A stretch of 64,000 nt of DNA, taken from JBIOXB01 sp050732395 (GTDB lineage Bacteria > Zhuqueibacterota > Zhuqueibacteria > Zhuqueibacterales > Zhuqueibacteraceae). A program made the position numbers and the translations under genes. Position 1 is the first letter of the stretch. Every line of letters starts with the position of its first letter. Under the pieces are notes generated by a model. It made no database searches. It saw nothing but the letters and a program-made list of their open reading frames with translations, and was not told where the DNA came from. The stretch spans positions 15,479 to 79,478 of the forward strand of contig JBOHQX010000009.1 of the NCBI GenBank assembly GCA_050732395.1. The letters run 5' to 3'. Below, in pieces: positions 17,451 through 25,906 of this stretch.

Positions 17451-18722
17451 ATGAAAAGATTTGAAAAACTCTTGCGTATCTCCGTATTGCCGGCAATCTC
17501 ACTTTTTTGCCTGGCCTTGAAGCCTGACAAGGAATCTTCATCCTCTGGGGTGAGCGCCAATTCGGACTGGCCGCAATGGCGTGGCCCCAACCGCGACGGC
17601 ATTTCGGCCGAGACTGGAATTCTGAAAACCTGGCCGCCAGAAGGTCCGAAAATATTGTGGCGGATGACGCTGGGCAACGGCTTTTCGACGATTTCGATCG
17701 CCAATGGCCGCGCCTATACGATGTTCTCCGACGGCACGGACGAATACGTGTTGTGCGTTGACGCCAGCTCGGGACAGGAAAAGTGGCGCTTTAAATCCGA
17801 TAAAAACTACGTGGAGCGCCAGGGCGGCGACGGCCCGCGCTGCACGCCGTTGGTCGATGGCAGCTTCGTCTACGCCCTCAGCGCTTTCGGCAAGTTGTAC
17901 GGCCTGGACGCCGGCAACGGCAAGAAAATTTGGGATCACGATCTGCAAAAAGAATTCGGGGCCAAAATGCCGATCTGGGGCATTTCAACCACGCCCATGA
18001 TCGAAGGCGAGTTGTTGCTGATAGACGTTGGCGGCAAATCGGGACATTCGCTGATGGCCTTTGACAAAAGGAGCGGAAAGACCGTGTGGCATTCGCAAAC
18101 CGACCAGCCGGGATACTCCGCGCCGATCGCGGTGACCGTGGGTGGCGTGCGGCAACTGATTTTTTTCACCGGTGCGAACCTGATTTCCGTCTCCCCGAAA
18201 GACGGCAAGCCGTACTGGAGCCAACCCTGGCAAACCCAATTCTTTGTCAATGCAGCTACACCGGTCTTCATTCCCGAGGATAAGATTTTCATTTCTTCGG
18301 GCTATGAGCAGGGCGCCGGATTGTTTCAGATTCAAACCAACAACGGCCGGCCAACCGCACAGTCGGTGTGGTTGAACAAGAACATGCGCAATCACATGGC
18401 AACCTCGGTGTATCTGAATGGCAATCTCTACGGTTTTGATGAAGCTAACTTCAAATGCCTCGACGCCGCCACGGGCGAAGACAAGTGGAAAACTCGCGGC
18501 TTGGGCAAAGGCACGGTGATGCTCGCCGACGGCCACCTCATTGTTCTCAGCGAACGTGGCAAGCTGGTGCTCGCCGAAGCTTCGTCCGAAGGTTACGTTG
18601 AAAAGGCCAGTGCTCAGATCTTGCGTGGAAAATGCTGGACTTCACCGTCGTTGGCGAATGGCAAGCTCTATTTGCGCAATGAACGAGAAATGGTGTGTTT
18701 GGATTTGAAGGGAGGGGCGTAG
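17451..18722 (+). CDS. Secreted PQQ-type beta-propeller protein A
   Basis: A 423-residue protein with a signal-like N-terminus (residues 10-23) followed by the motif DWPQWRGPNRDG near residue 40 and repeated beta-propeller blades (YALSAFGKLYGLDAGNGKKIW, LLLIDVGGKSGHSLMAFDKRSG). The family is PQQ-binding-like propeller (PF13360/PF13570). No PQQ-dehydrogenase catalytic motif is visible, so it is probably a binding or scaffold propeller in the periplasm rather than an enzyme. The protein encoded at 19015 is a close paralogue over its whole length, indicating tandem duplication. A third relative lies at 22673. Confidence 0.88.
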   Translation: MKRFEKLLRISVLPAISLFCLALKPDKESSSSGVSANSDWPQWRGPNRDGISAETGILKTWPPEGPKILWRMTLGNGFSTISIANGRAYTMFSDGTDEYVLCVDASSGQEKWRFKSDKNYVERQGGDGPRCTPLVDGSFVYALSAFGKLYGLDAGNGKKIWDHDLQKEFGAKMPIWGISTTPMIEGELLLIDVGGKSGHSLMAFDKRSGKTVWHSQTDQPGYSAPIAVTVGGVRQLIFFTGANLISVSPKDGKPYWSQPWQTQFFVNAATPVFIPEDKIFISSGYEQGAGLFQIQTNNGRPTAQSVWLNKNMRNHMATSVYLNGNLYGFDEANFKCLDAATGEDKWKTRGLGKGTVMLADGHLIVLSERGKLVLAEASSEGYVEKASAQILRGKCWTSPSLANGKLYLRNEREMVCLDLKGGA

Positions 18723-18869
18723 GGCAGGGGGCAGAGGGCTTAGAGCAGAGGGCATGGAGCTGAGGGCGTGAGGCGGAGGGCATGGAGCAGAGGGGAAGGG
18801 CAGGGTTTTGTCCATGGGATACTTTGCCCCCTGCTCCAAGCCCCATGCTCCATGCCCTCTGCCCTCTGC
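18722..18869. repeat. Heptamer inverted array, GRGCNKR family
   Basis: Ten in-register heptamers such as GGGCATG and GAGCAGA (18722-18791) face five complementary heptamers such as ATGCTCC and ATGCCCT (18831-18865). The array begins at the last base of the propeller A stop codon. It fills the first half of the gap 18723-19014; the second half carries only the ribosome site of the next gene. Confidence 0.88.
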
Positions 18870-19014
18870 ATTTTTAGCTTGATTCTCAAAATTGGAAAAG
18901 CAAGATTCCAAAAAACAGACGTTCCAGCCTTTTCGAGCCTGGAATGTTTGTGGCGAAACTCCAAGAGGACGTATTTGCTTTTACCATCATCATTTCACGT
19001 TGAAGGAGAAAAAA

Positions 19015-20277
19015 ATGTATTGGAGTATCTTGCGCGTCGCTGGCTTGTGGATCGCTGTTCTTTGCGTGGTTTGGGGGATTTCCATAGACACGTTCAACCT
19101 CAACGCAGCAGTATTACCCAGTGACTGGCCGCAGTGGCGCGGCCCGAACCGCGATGGGATATCCGATGAAACCGGATTGCTGAAAACCTGGCCGGCAACC
19201 GGCCCGAAAGTGTTGTGGCGTGCGGGTGCGGGTGAGGGCTATTCCGGCATGTCCGTGGCGCAAGGACGGCTTTATACCATTTATGGCCAAGGCGGAAATG
19301 AAACTGCATTTTGCCTGGATGCCAATACCGGCAAGGAAATCTGGCGAGCTGTGGTAGATAAAATGTTCGGCAATGATCAAGGCGGAGGTTCGCGCGCCAC
19401 GCCGACGATCGATGGCGATCTGGTTTATGTCCTTAGCGCCCGCGGTACGCTCATGGCTCTGCATACGAAAGACGGAAAGAAAGCCTGGGCGCACGATCTC
19501 GTTTCCGAATACGGCGGCCGAGTGCCGACCTGGGGCATTTCAGTTTCGCCACTGGTCGAAGGCAATATGCTCCTGGTGGACGTCGGCGGCAAAAGTGGAC
19601 ATTCGGTCATGGCCTTCGATAAATCTACCGGAGCGGTGATTTGGAAATCCGAAACGGATATTCCCGGCTATTCCGCGCCGATCGCGGTGACGGTGAATGG
19701 CGTGCGGCAGATTCTAGTCTTTACCGGCAGCGCGCTGGTTTCGCTTTCGCCCACGGCAGGCAAGCTCTTTTGGCGCTACCCCTGGGAAACGAAGTACGAT
19801 GTGAATGCGGCCACGCCGGTTTTCATTCCAGGCGACAAAGTCTTCATTTCCTCGGGATACGGTAAGGGCGGCGCACTGCTGCAAATGCAAGCCAACGGCA
19901 GCAAAGCGACCGTGCGCGAGCTGTGGCAATGCCGTGACATGAAGAATCATTTTTCGTCGTCGATTCTGTTTCAAAACAATCTTTACGGTTTTGATGATGC
20001 ATTTTTGACCTGCCTCGACGTTGCCACGGGCGAACCCAAGTGGCAACAGCGCGGATTTCAAAAAGGCTCCCTACTTTTTGCCGACGGCCATCTCATCGTG
20101 CTCGGCGAGCGCGGCAATCTGGCGCTGGTCGAAGCCACTCCTGCGGGCTTCAAGGAGAAGGGCAACTTTCAAATTCTGCAAGGAAAATGCTGGACCATGC
20201 CGACGCTGGCCAACGGCAAGTTGTACGTACGCAATCAAAGCGAGATGTTGTGTCTTGATGTGACCGGAAAAAACTGA
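19015..20277 (+). CDS. Secreted PQQ-type beta-propeller protein B
   Basis: A 420-residue paralogue of the gene upstream. A signal peptide (about 5-26) precedes DWPQWRGPNRDGISDETG and propeller blades including LLVDVGGKSGHSVMAFDKSTG and YSAPIAVTVNGVRQ, which match propeller A nearly word for word. AAGGAG six bases before ATG 19015 fixes the start; the frame continues upstream, but that part is repeat-flanked and lacks coding features. The protein is probably periplasmic. It precedes a TonB-dependent receptor gene on the same strand, so a role in nutrient binding or uptake is possible but unproved. Confidence 0.88.
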   Translation: MYWSILRVAGLWIAVLCVVWGISIDTFNLNAAVLPSDWPQWRGPNRDGISDETGLLKTWPATGPKVLWRAGAGEGYSGMSVAQGRLYTIYGQGGNETAFCLDANTGKEIWRAVVDKMFGNDQGGGSRATPTIDGDLVYVLSARGTLMALHTKDGKKAWAHDLVSEYGGRVPTWGISVSPLVEGNMLLVDVGGKSGHSVMAFDKSTGAVIWKSETDIPGYSAPIAVTVNGVRQILVFTGSALVSLSPTAGKLFWRYPWETKYDVNAATPVFIPGDKVFISSGYGKGGALLQMQANGSKATVRELWQCRDMKNHFSSSILFQNNLYGFDDAFLTCLDVATGEPKWQQRGFQKGSLLFADGHLIVLGERGNLALVEATPAGFKEKGNFQILQGKCWTMPTLANGKLYVRNQSEMLCLDVTGKN

Positions 20278-20284
20278 AAGAATG

Positions 20285-20359
20285 ATGCGTAATTCCTAAT
20301 GCGTAACCCGTACTGCATGAGCATTACGAAGTACGGGTTACGCATTTTGAACTACGAAT
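20285..20359. repeat. Heptamer inverted array, ANNCNTA/TACGNNT family
   Basis: Four heptamers (20285-20312: ATGCGTA, ATTCCTA, ATGCGTA, ACCCGTA) face five in-register units of TACGNNT type (20325-20359, one degenerate). The best arm, 20298-20314 with 20330-20346, is perfectly complementary over 17 bp. It lies between propeller B and the TonB receptor gene. Confidence 0.85.
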
Positions 20360-20398
20360 AACCTTCATCGAACTCACTGCGGAGCAATTGTTCAAATT

Positions 20399-22504
20399 AT
20401 GGCTGTCAAACATTCCTTCCATTCATTTGCTCTTCTCCTTTTTCTTATGGTTGTTTCCCTAACCGCGCAAGAAAAAGAGCCTGAGAAGGGCTTTGTTCTA
20501 TCAGATACCGTTCAGATCGTCGCCGACCGCTATACCAGAATTCCAACCAACAGCAGTATTGCCACCAAGATTGCGACGCCGCTGCGCTTGACGCCGGCCA
20601 GTGTGAGCGTCGTGACCAGCGCGCTGTTCGAAAGCCAGGACGGCGTGGTGTTGGGTGAAGCCTTGCGCAATGTCAGCGGCGTGAATTCGCAAACCGGGTT
20701 CGGCGTATTTGATTATCTCATCATCCGTGGCTTCGAGTCGCTTTCCAACGGCCTCGTGCTCACCGACGGCGCGGCCGAGCCGGAGGTCACGTTTTACAAT
20801 TTATATAACCTAGACCGCGTGGAAGTGTTGAAGGGTCCGGGAGCGTTTTTATACGGCGGCAACCCGCTTTCGGGCACGATCAACCTGGTGCGCAAACAGC
20901 CGATTTTCGACAATTTCTTGCACGCCAGCGGCTCGGCGGGAAAATTTCAGGCCTATCGTGGCACGTTCGATCTCGGCCTAAACAAACGCGAATCCAATAT
21001 CGCGTTTCGCCTGAATGGTCTTTGGCAGGATGCGGAGAATTATCGCGACGACAAGAACAATAAAAATGTGAGTGTCAACCCGGCATTTTTGTGGCAGCCG
21101 AATGAGCGGATCTCCCTCGGTGTGAATCTAGAATACGTCGACAACGAATTTCGTTCCGATGTCGGCCTGCCGCTTTTCAACGGCGCCATCGTTGACGTAC
21201 CGCGCACACGCTCTTATCAATCGCCGTTCGATATCTCCGATCAAAAAATCTCGCGCGGCCGGATCGATTTGAACGCGCAGCTCAGCGACAACCTCACGCT
21301 GCGGAACAAGCTCTATTACACGGATCTCGATTGGGTCAGCAACGGCACCTTGTTCAATTTTGTGCTGCCCAATCCAGGAGGTTCGTTGGATCTGTATCGT
21401 TCGCTCACGCTACTGGATGATCGCCAAAAGCTCTTCGGCAATCAGCTCGAAGCCGTCTTTGATCTGCAAACCGGGACCGTGAAACACAAGTTGCTCACCG
21501 GTCTCGAGTTCAGCCGCTTGCAAGATGACTTTACGCTGGATGTTGCCGCGTTGCCACCGATCGATGTTTATAATCCGGTGGAAACCGCGAGCGAGCCGTT
21601 TTTTCTCATTCCAGGACAATCCATGGCAGGCGACGCCAACAGTGACGTGATCGCGCCTTATTTTGTCGATCAATTCAGCTTTTCCGAGAAAGTTCACGTT
21701 CTGCTTGGTGGCCGCTACGACAATATCAATTTCGATGACAAAAAACTGGGCACCACGCGCGACTACAACAAATTCAGCCCCATGGGCGGCTTGACTTTTT
21801 CACCTACCAGCAGCTTCTCCGTTTATGCCAGCGCCGGGCAGGCGTTTGCACCGCCTTCGACTCTGACGGTCGGCGAGCGTGAAGCGGAAGAGAGCACTCA
21901 GTTCGAAGCCGGGATCAAGCGGCGCTATTACGATGGGCGCCTGAATACGACGCTCGCAGTATATCAACTGAAAAAGAAGAACATCGCAATTCCAGATGAC
22001 AACAGCGTCACCAAACAAAACGGCGACCAGTGTTCGCGCGGAGTGGAGTTGGAAGCGGCGGCGCAGCCCGGGAGTAACTTTCAAATGTTCCTATGTTATG
22101 CTTACAACGATGCTGAACTGACCACGTTCCAAGAAATGGTCTTTGTGCCCACGCCCGGCGGTGTCGTGCCACAGGTCTTTGATCGTTCCGGCAACGCGCC
22201 GGCTTTCGCACCCAAACATTTGGTGAATTTTTGGACCAACAAAGAGTTCAAGAATGGACTTGGCATTGGCGGCGGAACGCGTTATATTGGCAAGCAGTAC
22301 ATCGCCGAAGACAACGCATTTAGCATGGACGATGCTTTGGTCTTCGATGCGATGTTGTATTATCGCCTCGGCCAGTGGCGCGCCAGCGTCAATTTCAAGA
22401 ATCTGACCGATCAGGAATACGAATCGCGCGGCTTTGGCACGACCTCCGTTACGCCCGCGAATCCGTTTGCGGTCTACGGGGGTTTGGAATTGATTCTGCA
22501 CTGA
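20399..22504 (+). CDS. TonB-dependent outer-membrane receptor, siderophore type
   Basis: A 701-residue receptor. A signal peptide (about 8-23, ending SLTAQ) precedes a TonB-box-like acidic stretch, a plug domain (about 55-165, with SVVTSALFESQDGVVLGEALRNVSG-type features and VEVLKGPGAFLYGGNPLSGTINLV) and a 22-strand barrel region. The C-terminus (NLTDQEYESRGFGTT, then FAVYGGLELILH) is typical except that the last residue is His rather than the usual aromatic. The plug features resemble ferric-siderophore receptors (FhuE/FoxA class). Energy would come from TonB/ExbBD encoded elsewhere. The placement between propeller genes suggests that they form one uptake locus. Confidence 0.92.
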   Translation: MAVKHSFHSFALLLFLMVVSLTAQEKEPEKGFVLSDTVQIVADRYTRIPTNSSIATKIATPLRLTPASVSVVTSALFESQDGVVLGEALRNVSGVNSQTGFGVFDYLIIRGFESLSNGLVLTDGAAEPEVTFYNLYNLDRVEVLKGPGAFLYGGNPLSGTINLVRKQPIFDNFLHASGSAGKFQAYRGTFDLGLNKRESNIAFRLNGLWQDAENYRDDKNNKNVSVNPAFLWQPNERISLGVNLEYVDNEFRSDVGLPLFNGAIVDVPRTRSYQSPFDISDQKISRGRIDLNAQLSDNLTLRNKLYYTDLDWVSNGTLFNFVLPNPGGSLDLYRSLTLLDDRQKLFGNQLEAVFDLQTGTVKHKLLTGLEFSRLQDDFTLDVAALPPIDVYNPVETASEPFFLIPGQSMAGDANSDVIAPYFVDQFSFSEKVHVLLGGRYDNINFDDKKLGTTRDYNKFSPMGGLTFSPTSSFSVYASAGQAFAPPSTLTVGEREAEESTQFEAGIKRRYYDGRLNTTLAVYQLKKKNIAIPDDNSVTKQNGDQCSRGVELEAAAQPGSNFQMFLCYAYNDAELTTFQEMVFVPTPGGVVPQVFDRSGNAPAFAPKHLVNFWTNKEFKNGLGIGGGTRYIGKQYIAEDNAFSMDDALVFDAMLYYRLGQWRASVNFKNLTDQEYESRGFGTTSVTPANPFAVYGGLELILH

Positions 22505-22672
22505 AATGTGAAACAACGCACGAACTGGTCCATTGAACCCGGCGGCTTTGCGAATTATTGGAATGACTTGGACGATGGTGTAGAAGTGCGACATTTGCTG
22601 GAAATGCAGCCGCCGAATTAAACCGTTTAGTTTACTGTGCATATCATTGTGCCTGACAATAAATGAAGCAAA

Positions 22673-23905
22673 ATGACTGCTCGTCGTGTGAATGTTCGTT
22701 TGCGCGCGCATGACCATCCCATCCTCTTTTGTGTTCAAGGTGCCGTACACTTGCAGCTTGCGTTCGCCTGTCTACTTACCATTTCTTTTTTTGTCCTTAA
22801 CACAGCTCGCGCCCAGGACTGGCCACAATGGCGCGGGCCGCAGCGCGATGGTTCAGTTCCCTCCTTCACCTCACCACAAACTTGGCCGGCATCTTTGCAA
22901 CTGAAATGGAAGGCGGAGGTAGGCGCGGGCTATGCTTCGCCGGTGACTGCTGCCGGCAGAGTTTATGTGCATGCACGCAAGGAGGAGCAGGAAACCGTTT
23001 CCTGTTTTAATTTGGAAAACGGTAATGCCATCTGGCAGAAAAGCTACGCGGCAGTATACCAAATGAACCCTGCGGCCATCGCACATGGCAAGGGCCCGAA
23101 ATCCACGCCGCTGATTGCGCAGGGTAAGCTTTACACTTTCGGCATCAGCGGAATCGGCTCCTGCTTTGACGCCGCCACCGGCGAGCTCCAATGGCGCCGG
23201 GAATTCTCGAAAGAATTCTCTGAAACTGCACCTCGTTACGGCGTTTCCATGTCCCCGTTGATGAACGGCGATCTGTTGATCGTTCATGCCGGCGGCAGCA
23301 ATCAGGGCGCGTTAATGGCCCTTGCCGCCCACAACGGTGAAACAAAATGGAGGTGGGATGGAGACGGTCCCAGTCACGCTTCGCCGATCCTGGTTGAGTT
23401 TGAGGGCGACAGGCAAATCGTGACCCAGTCGCAGAATTTTGCCCTCGGGGTCTCCGCCACAACCGGACAATTGCTTTGGAGCATCCCCTTCACCACCGAT
23501 TACGACCAGAATATCGTCACGCCCGCAGTTCACAAGCAGACCATCATTTTTTCCGGTTTGGAAAAAGGCACGGTGGCGGTCAAAATCAGCAAGAGCGGAA
23601 AGCAATGGATGGCTGAGGAAGTCTGGCGTAATCCCGAAATATCGATGTATATGACCTCGCCCGTGGTCCAGAGTGATTTGATCTTTGGCATGTCGGACAA
23701 ACGGCGCGGCCAGTTTTTTTGCTTGGAGGCGGCGACGGGAAAAACGCTGTGGGTTGGTGAAGGACGGCAGGGCGAAAATGCCGCGATCTTGAATGCCGGC
23801 GAGGTTTTGTTTCTGTTTGGCTCGCGTACATATTCAAATGGACCGCGCCCCGTTTCAGCACCGCGCAGGGCGGCGTTGTTGCAGTGGACGGGGCGGAGCA
23901 GATGA
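22673..23905 (+). CDS. Secreted PQQ-type beta-propeller protein C
   Basis: A 410-residue protein; its signal peptide (about 27-46, ending TARAQ) is followed at once by DWPQWRGPQRDG, the motif shared with propellers A and B. The blades are more divergent than between A and B. The exact start is uncertain, because residues 1-25 (MTARRVNVRLRAHDH) are unlike a signal and a later start such as GTG 22733 is possible. Its stop codon overlaps the start of the next gene in an ATGA, so it is translationally coupled to a small membrane protein and a sodium:solute symporter. A periplasmic ligand-handling role for that transporter is a reasonable guess. Confidence 0.85.
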   Translation: MTARRVNVRLRAHDHPILFCVQGAVHLQLAFACLLTISFFVLNTARAQDWPQWRGPQRDGSVPSFTSPQTWPASLQLKWKAEVGAGYASPVTAAGRVYVHARKEEQETVSCFNLENGNAIWQKSYAAVYQMNPAAIAHGKGPKSTPLIAQGKLYTFGISGIGSCFDAATGELQWRREFSKEFSETAPRYGVSMSPLMNGDLLIVHAGGSNQGALMALAAHNGETKWRWDGDGPSHASPILVEFEGDRQIVTQSQNFALGVSATTGQLLWSIPFTTDYDQNIVTPAVHKQTIIFSGLEKGTVAVKISKSGKQWMAEEVWRNPEISMYMTSPVVQSDLIFGMSDKRRGQFFCLEAATGKTLWVGEGRQGENAAILNAGEVLFLFGSRTYSNGPRPVSAPRRAALLQWTGRSR

Positions 23906-24045
23906 CTCCCCTCATGGCTTATTTGATCGTTCCGGTGCGCAATGCGCTGATATGGATCGTTTTTGCAACCCTCGTGGGCGCACTTGTGGGTTGGATTACA
24001 TTTGCGCTTCTTCGACGTGGCGTTGCAGCGAAAAGCCATGCTTAA
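23902..24045 (+). CDS. Tiny single-helix membrane protein, coupled to propeller C
   Basis: A 47-residue frame that starts in the ATGA overlapping the stop of propeller C. It contains one strong transmembrane helix (about residues 13-36, IWIVFATLVGALVGWITFALL) followed by a short basic tail (RRGVAAKSHA). The next gene begins 16 bases later with its own GGAG site. The coupling at both ends and the clean helix argue that it is real, although it is too small to classify. It may be an accessory subunit of the downstream SSS transporter. Confidence 0.6.
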   Translation: MTPLMAYLIVPVRNALIWIVFATLVGALVGWITFALLRRGVAAKSHA

Positions 24046-24061
24046 CTCTTTGGAGACAACG

Positions 24062-24295
24062 ATGAAGAAGAGTAGAATCTCGAGTTGGTCGCTTTATCTA
24101 GGCTTGTTCGCGCTCTATCTGCTGCACAACGATCTGTGGTTCTGGGATGACTCGAGCTTGGTGTTCGGCCTGCCCATTGGCTTGTTGTATCATTTTGGGT
24201 TTTGCGCCGGTGCCTCGGTCATGATGTTTTTGCTTGCCAAATACGCCTGGCCTCACCATCTTGAAGTGGAAACCGAAAAGGACCATGCCGCATGA
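24062..24295 (+). CDS. DUF3311-like small membrane protein
   Basis: A 77-residue protein with two membrane helices (about 9-24 and 37-60). The LYLLHNDLWFWDD...PIGLLYHFGFC pattern resembles DUF3311/YhdT-type partners, which usually sit directly upstream of sodium:solute symporter genes. Its stop overlaps the symporter start in ATGA, so it is translationally coupled to it. The family is thought to be an accessory subunit for SSS transporters of the PanF type. GGAG eight bases before ATG 24062 supports the start. Confidence 0.75.
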   Translation: MKKSRISSWSLYLGLFALYLLHNDLWFWDDSSLVFGLPIGLLYHFGFCAGASVMMFLLAKYAWPHHLEVETEKDHAA

Positions 24296-25794
24296 CCATC
24301 ACGGTGATTTTTGTGTATCTCGCCATCGTCCTGGCCGTTGGTACGCTCAGCCACAAGCTGTTTCGCGGCACGGGCGAGGACTATTTCGTCGCCAGCCGCA
24401 GCTTCGGCACGTTTTTGTTGTTGATGTCTTTGTTCGGCGCGAACATGACGGCCTTCGCCATTCTCGGGGCTTCCGGTGAGGCCTATCATACGGGCATTGG
24501 CGTATTCGCGCTCATGGCGTCGTCTTCCGCGCTCATCATTCCTTCGGTCTTCTATTTCGTCGGCACACGCCTGTGGTCGCTGGGTAAGCGCCTCGGCTAT
24601 TTGACGCAGATTCAATATTTCCGCCAGCGTTATGATTCCGATTTTCTCGGTCTGGTGCTGTTCTTCGTCATCTCCGCGCTCATGATTCCGTACATTCTGG
24701 TTGGCTTCATGGGCAGCGGCATCACGTTGAGCCAGATCACGAACGGGCAGTTACCGGAATGGCTGGGCGGGTTAATCGTTTGCGCGGTAACGCTGGCTTA
24801 CGTCACCTACGGCGGCATGCGCGGCACGGTGTGGGTGAATACATTTCAGGTTCTGATCTTCATGACTTTCGGCCTCGCCGCCTTCATCGTGGTGTTCAAC
24901 AAATTTGGCGGGGTGGAGGCCGGCATGCGGCTGGTCGCAGAGAAACATCCCGATTTGTTGATTCGCGGCGAGCATATTTCGCCCTTGCAATTGCTGAGCT
25001 ATACTTGCATTCCGCTGTCCGTAGGCATGTTCCCGCACATGTTTTTGCATTGGCTCACCGCCAAGCGCGCCGACACTTTTCGCAAAATGCTCGTCTTCTA
25101 TCCGATGTGCATTGCCATCGTTTGGCTTCCCAGCGTGCTGCTCGGGGTCTTGGGGGCCGTGGATTTTCCCAACCTCAAGGGTGCTGCTGCCAATTCCGTT
25201 CTGGCGAGAATGATCGAGCTGTATGCGCCCGGTGCGTTGGCCGGATTTCTGGCTGCAGGCGTATTGTCCGCCATCATGAACTCGGTGGATTCGCAAACGC
25301 TTGCGGTCGGCACCATGTTCACGCAAGACATCGTGCGCCACTACGGATTTCACGACAAAATGAACGAAAAGCAACAAGTGCTATTCGGGCGCTTGTTCAT
25401 CGTCCTCATCATATTGGCCACTTATTTGCTTTCGTTGGTGGTTGATCGCAGCATCTTCCGCATCAGCGTCTGGACTTTTACCGGCTTTGCTGCGATGTTT
25501 CCCGTGGTCGTGGCCGCGCTCTTTTGGAAGCGCAGCACAAAATACGGTGCCCTGGCGGCAGTGCTGAGCGTCGTCGTCTTGTGGCTTTACTGTTTCACAA
25601 ATAATATTGAAGACGTCGGTCGCGGCACGATGCCGGTGGCGCTCATTCTCGCCGTTGCGGCCGCAGCCATGATTGTCGTTTCCCTGCTCACCAAGCCGCC
25701 GTCCAAGGAAGTCTTGGAGAAGTTTTTTCCCTCGGACGGCAAAATCGCCTCGGATCAAGTATTGCGTGCCGGTGAGAAAGTCGTGATGAAGTGA
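24292..25794 (+). CDS. Sodium:solute symporter (SSS family)
   Basis: A 500-residue protein with about 13 membrane helices and typical SSS features: DYFVASRSFGTFLLLMSLFG near residue 25-45, the GGMRGTVWVNTFQ segment (about 177-190) and NSVDSQTLAVGTMFTQDI near residue 330. The GGMRG.VWVN.FQ motif is shared by pantothenate (PanF), proline (PutP) and related sodium-coupled transporters. With a DUF3311-like partner upstream, a PanF-like or organic-acid transporter is the best guess; the substrate is not decidable. The gene is coupled by ATGA to the partner gene, forming a four-gene unit from 22673. Confidence 0.92.
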   Translation: MTITVIFVYLAIVLAVGTLSHKLFRGTGEDYFVASRSFGTFLLLMSLFGANMTAFAILGASGEAYHTGIGVFALMASSSALIIPSVFYFVGTRLWSLGKRLGYLTQIQYFRQRYDSDFLGLVLFFVISALMIPYILVGFMGSGITLSQITNGQLPEWLGGLIVCAVTLAYVTYGGMRGTVWVNTFQVLIFMTFGLAAFIVVFNKFGGVEAGMRLVAEKHPDLLIRGEHISPLQLLSYTCIPLSVGMFPHMFLHWLTAKRADTFRKMLVFYPMCIAIVWLPSVLLGVLGAVDFPNLKGAAANSVLARMIELYAPGALAGFLAAGVLSAIMNSVDSQTLAVGTMFTQDIVRHYGFHDKMNEKQQVLFGRLFIVLIILATYLLSLVVDRSIFRISVWTFTGFAAMFPVVVAALFWKRSTKYGALAAVLSVVVLWLYCFTNNIEDVGRGTMPVALILAVAAAAMIVVSLLTKPPSKEVLEKFFPSDGKIASDQVLRAGEKVVMK

Positions 25795-25813
25795 ACGCGG
25801 CCGTAGCTCACGT

Positions 25814-25891
25814 AAGCGGATTGGGCGGATCGAGCGGATTTTGGCAGATCATTGACTGGGCAAAATGCCGTTCCATCCGTTGCATCCGCTT
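25814..25891. repeat. Inverted array of 9-base units, GCGGAT family
   Basis: GCGGAT recurs three times at 9-base intervals in the left arm (25814-25846), and its complement ATCCG recurs twice at 9-base spacing in the right arm, which ends at 25891. The array lies between the SSS and GltS genes. It contains the ATG at 25865, which therefore is unlikely to be the GltS start. Confidence 0.8.
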
Positions 25892-25906
25892 ATTGTTTTG
25901 GTCTCT

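Noticed and set aside
25865..25906. Upstream ATG as the GltS start
   Set aside because: It lies inside the 9-base inverted array, and the extra residues (MPFHPLHPLIVLVS) are repeat-encoded; ATG 25907 gives the family N-terminus.
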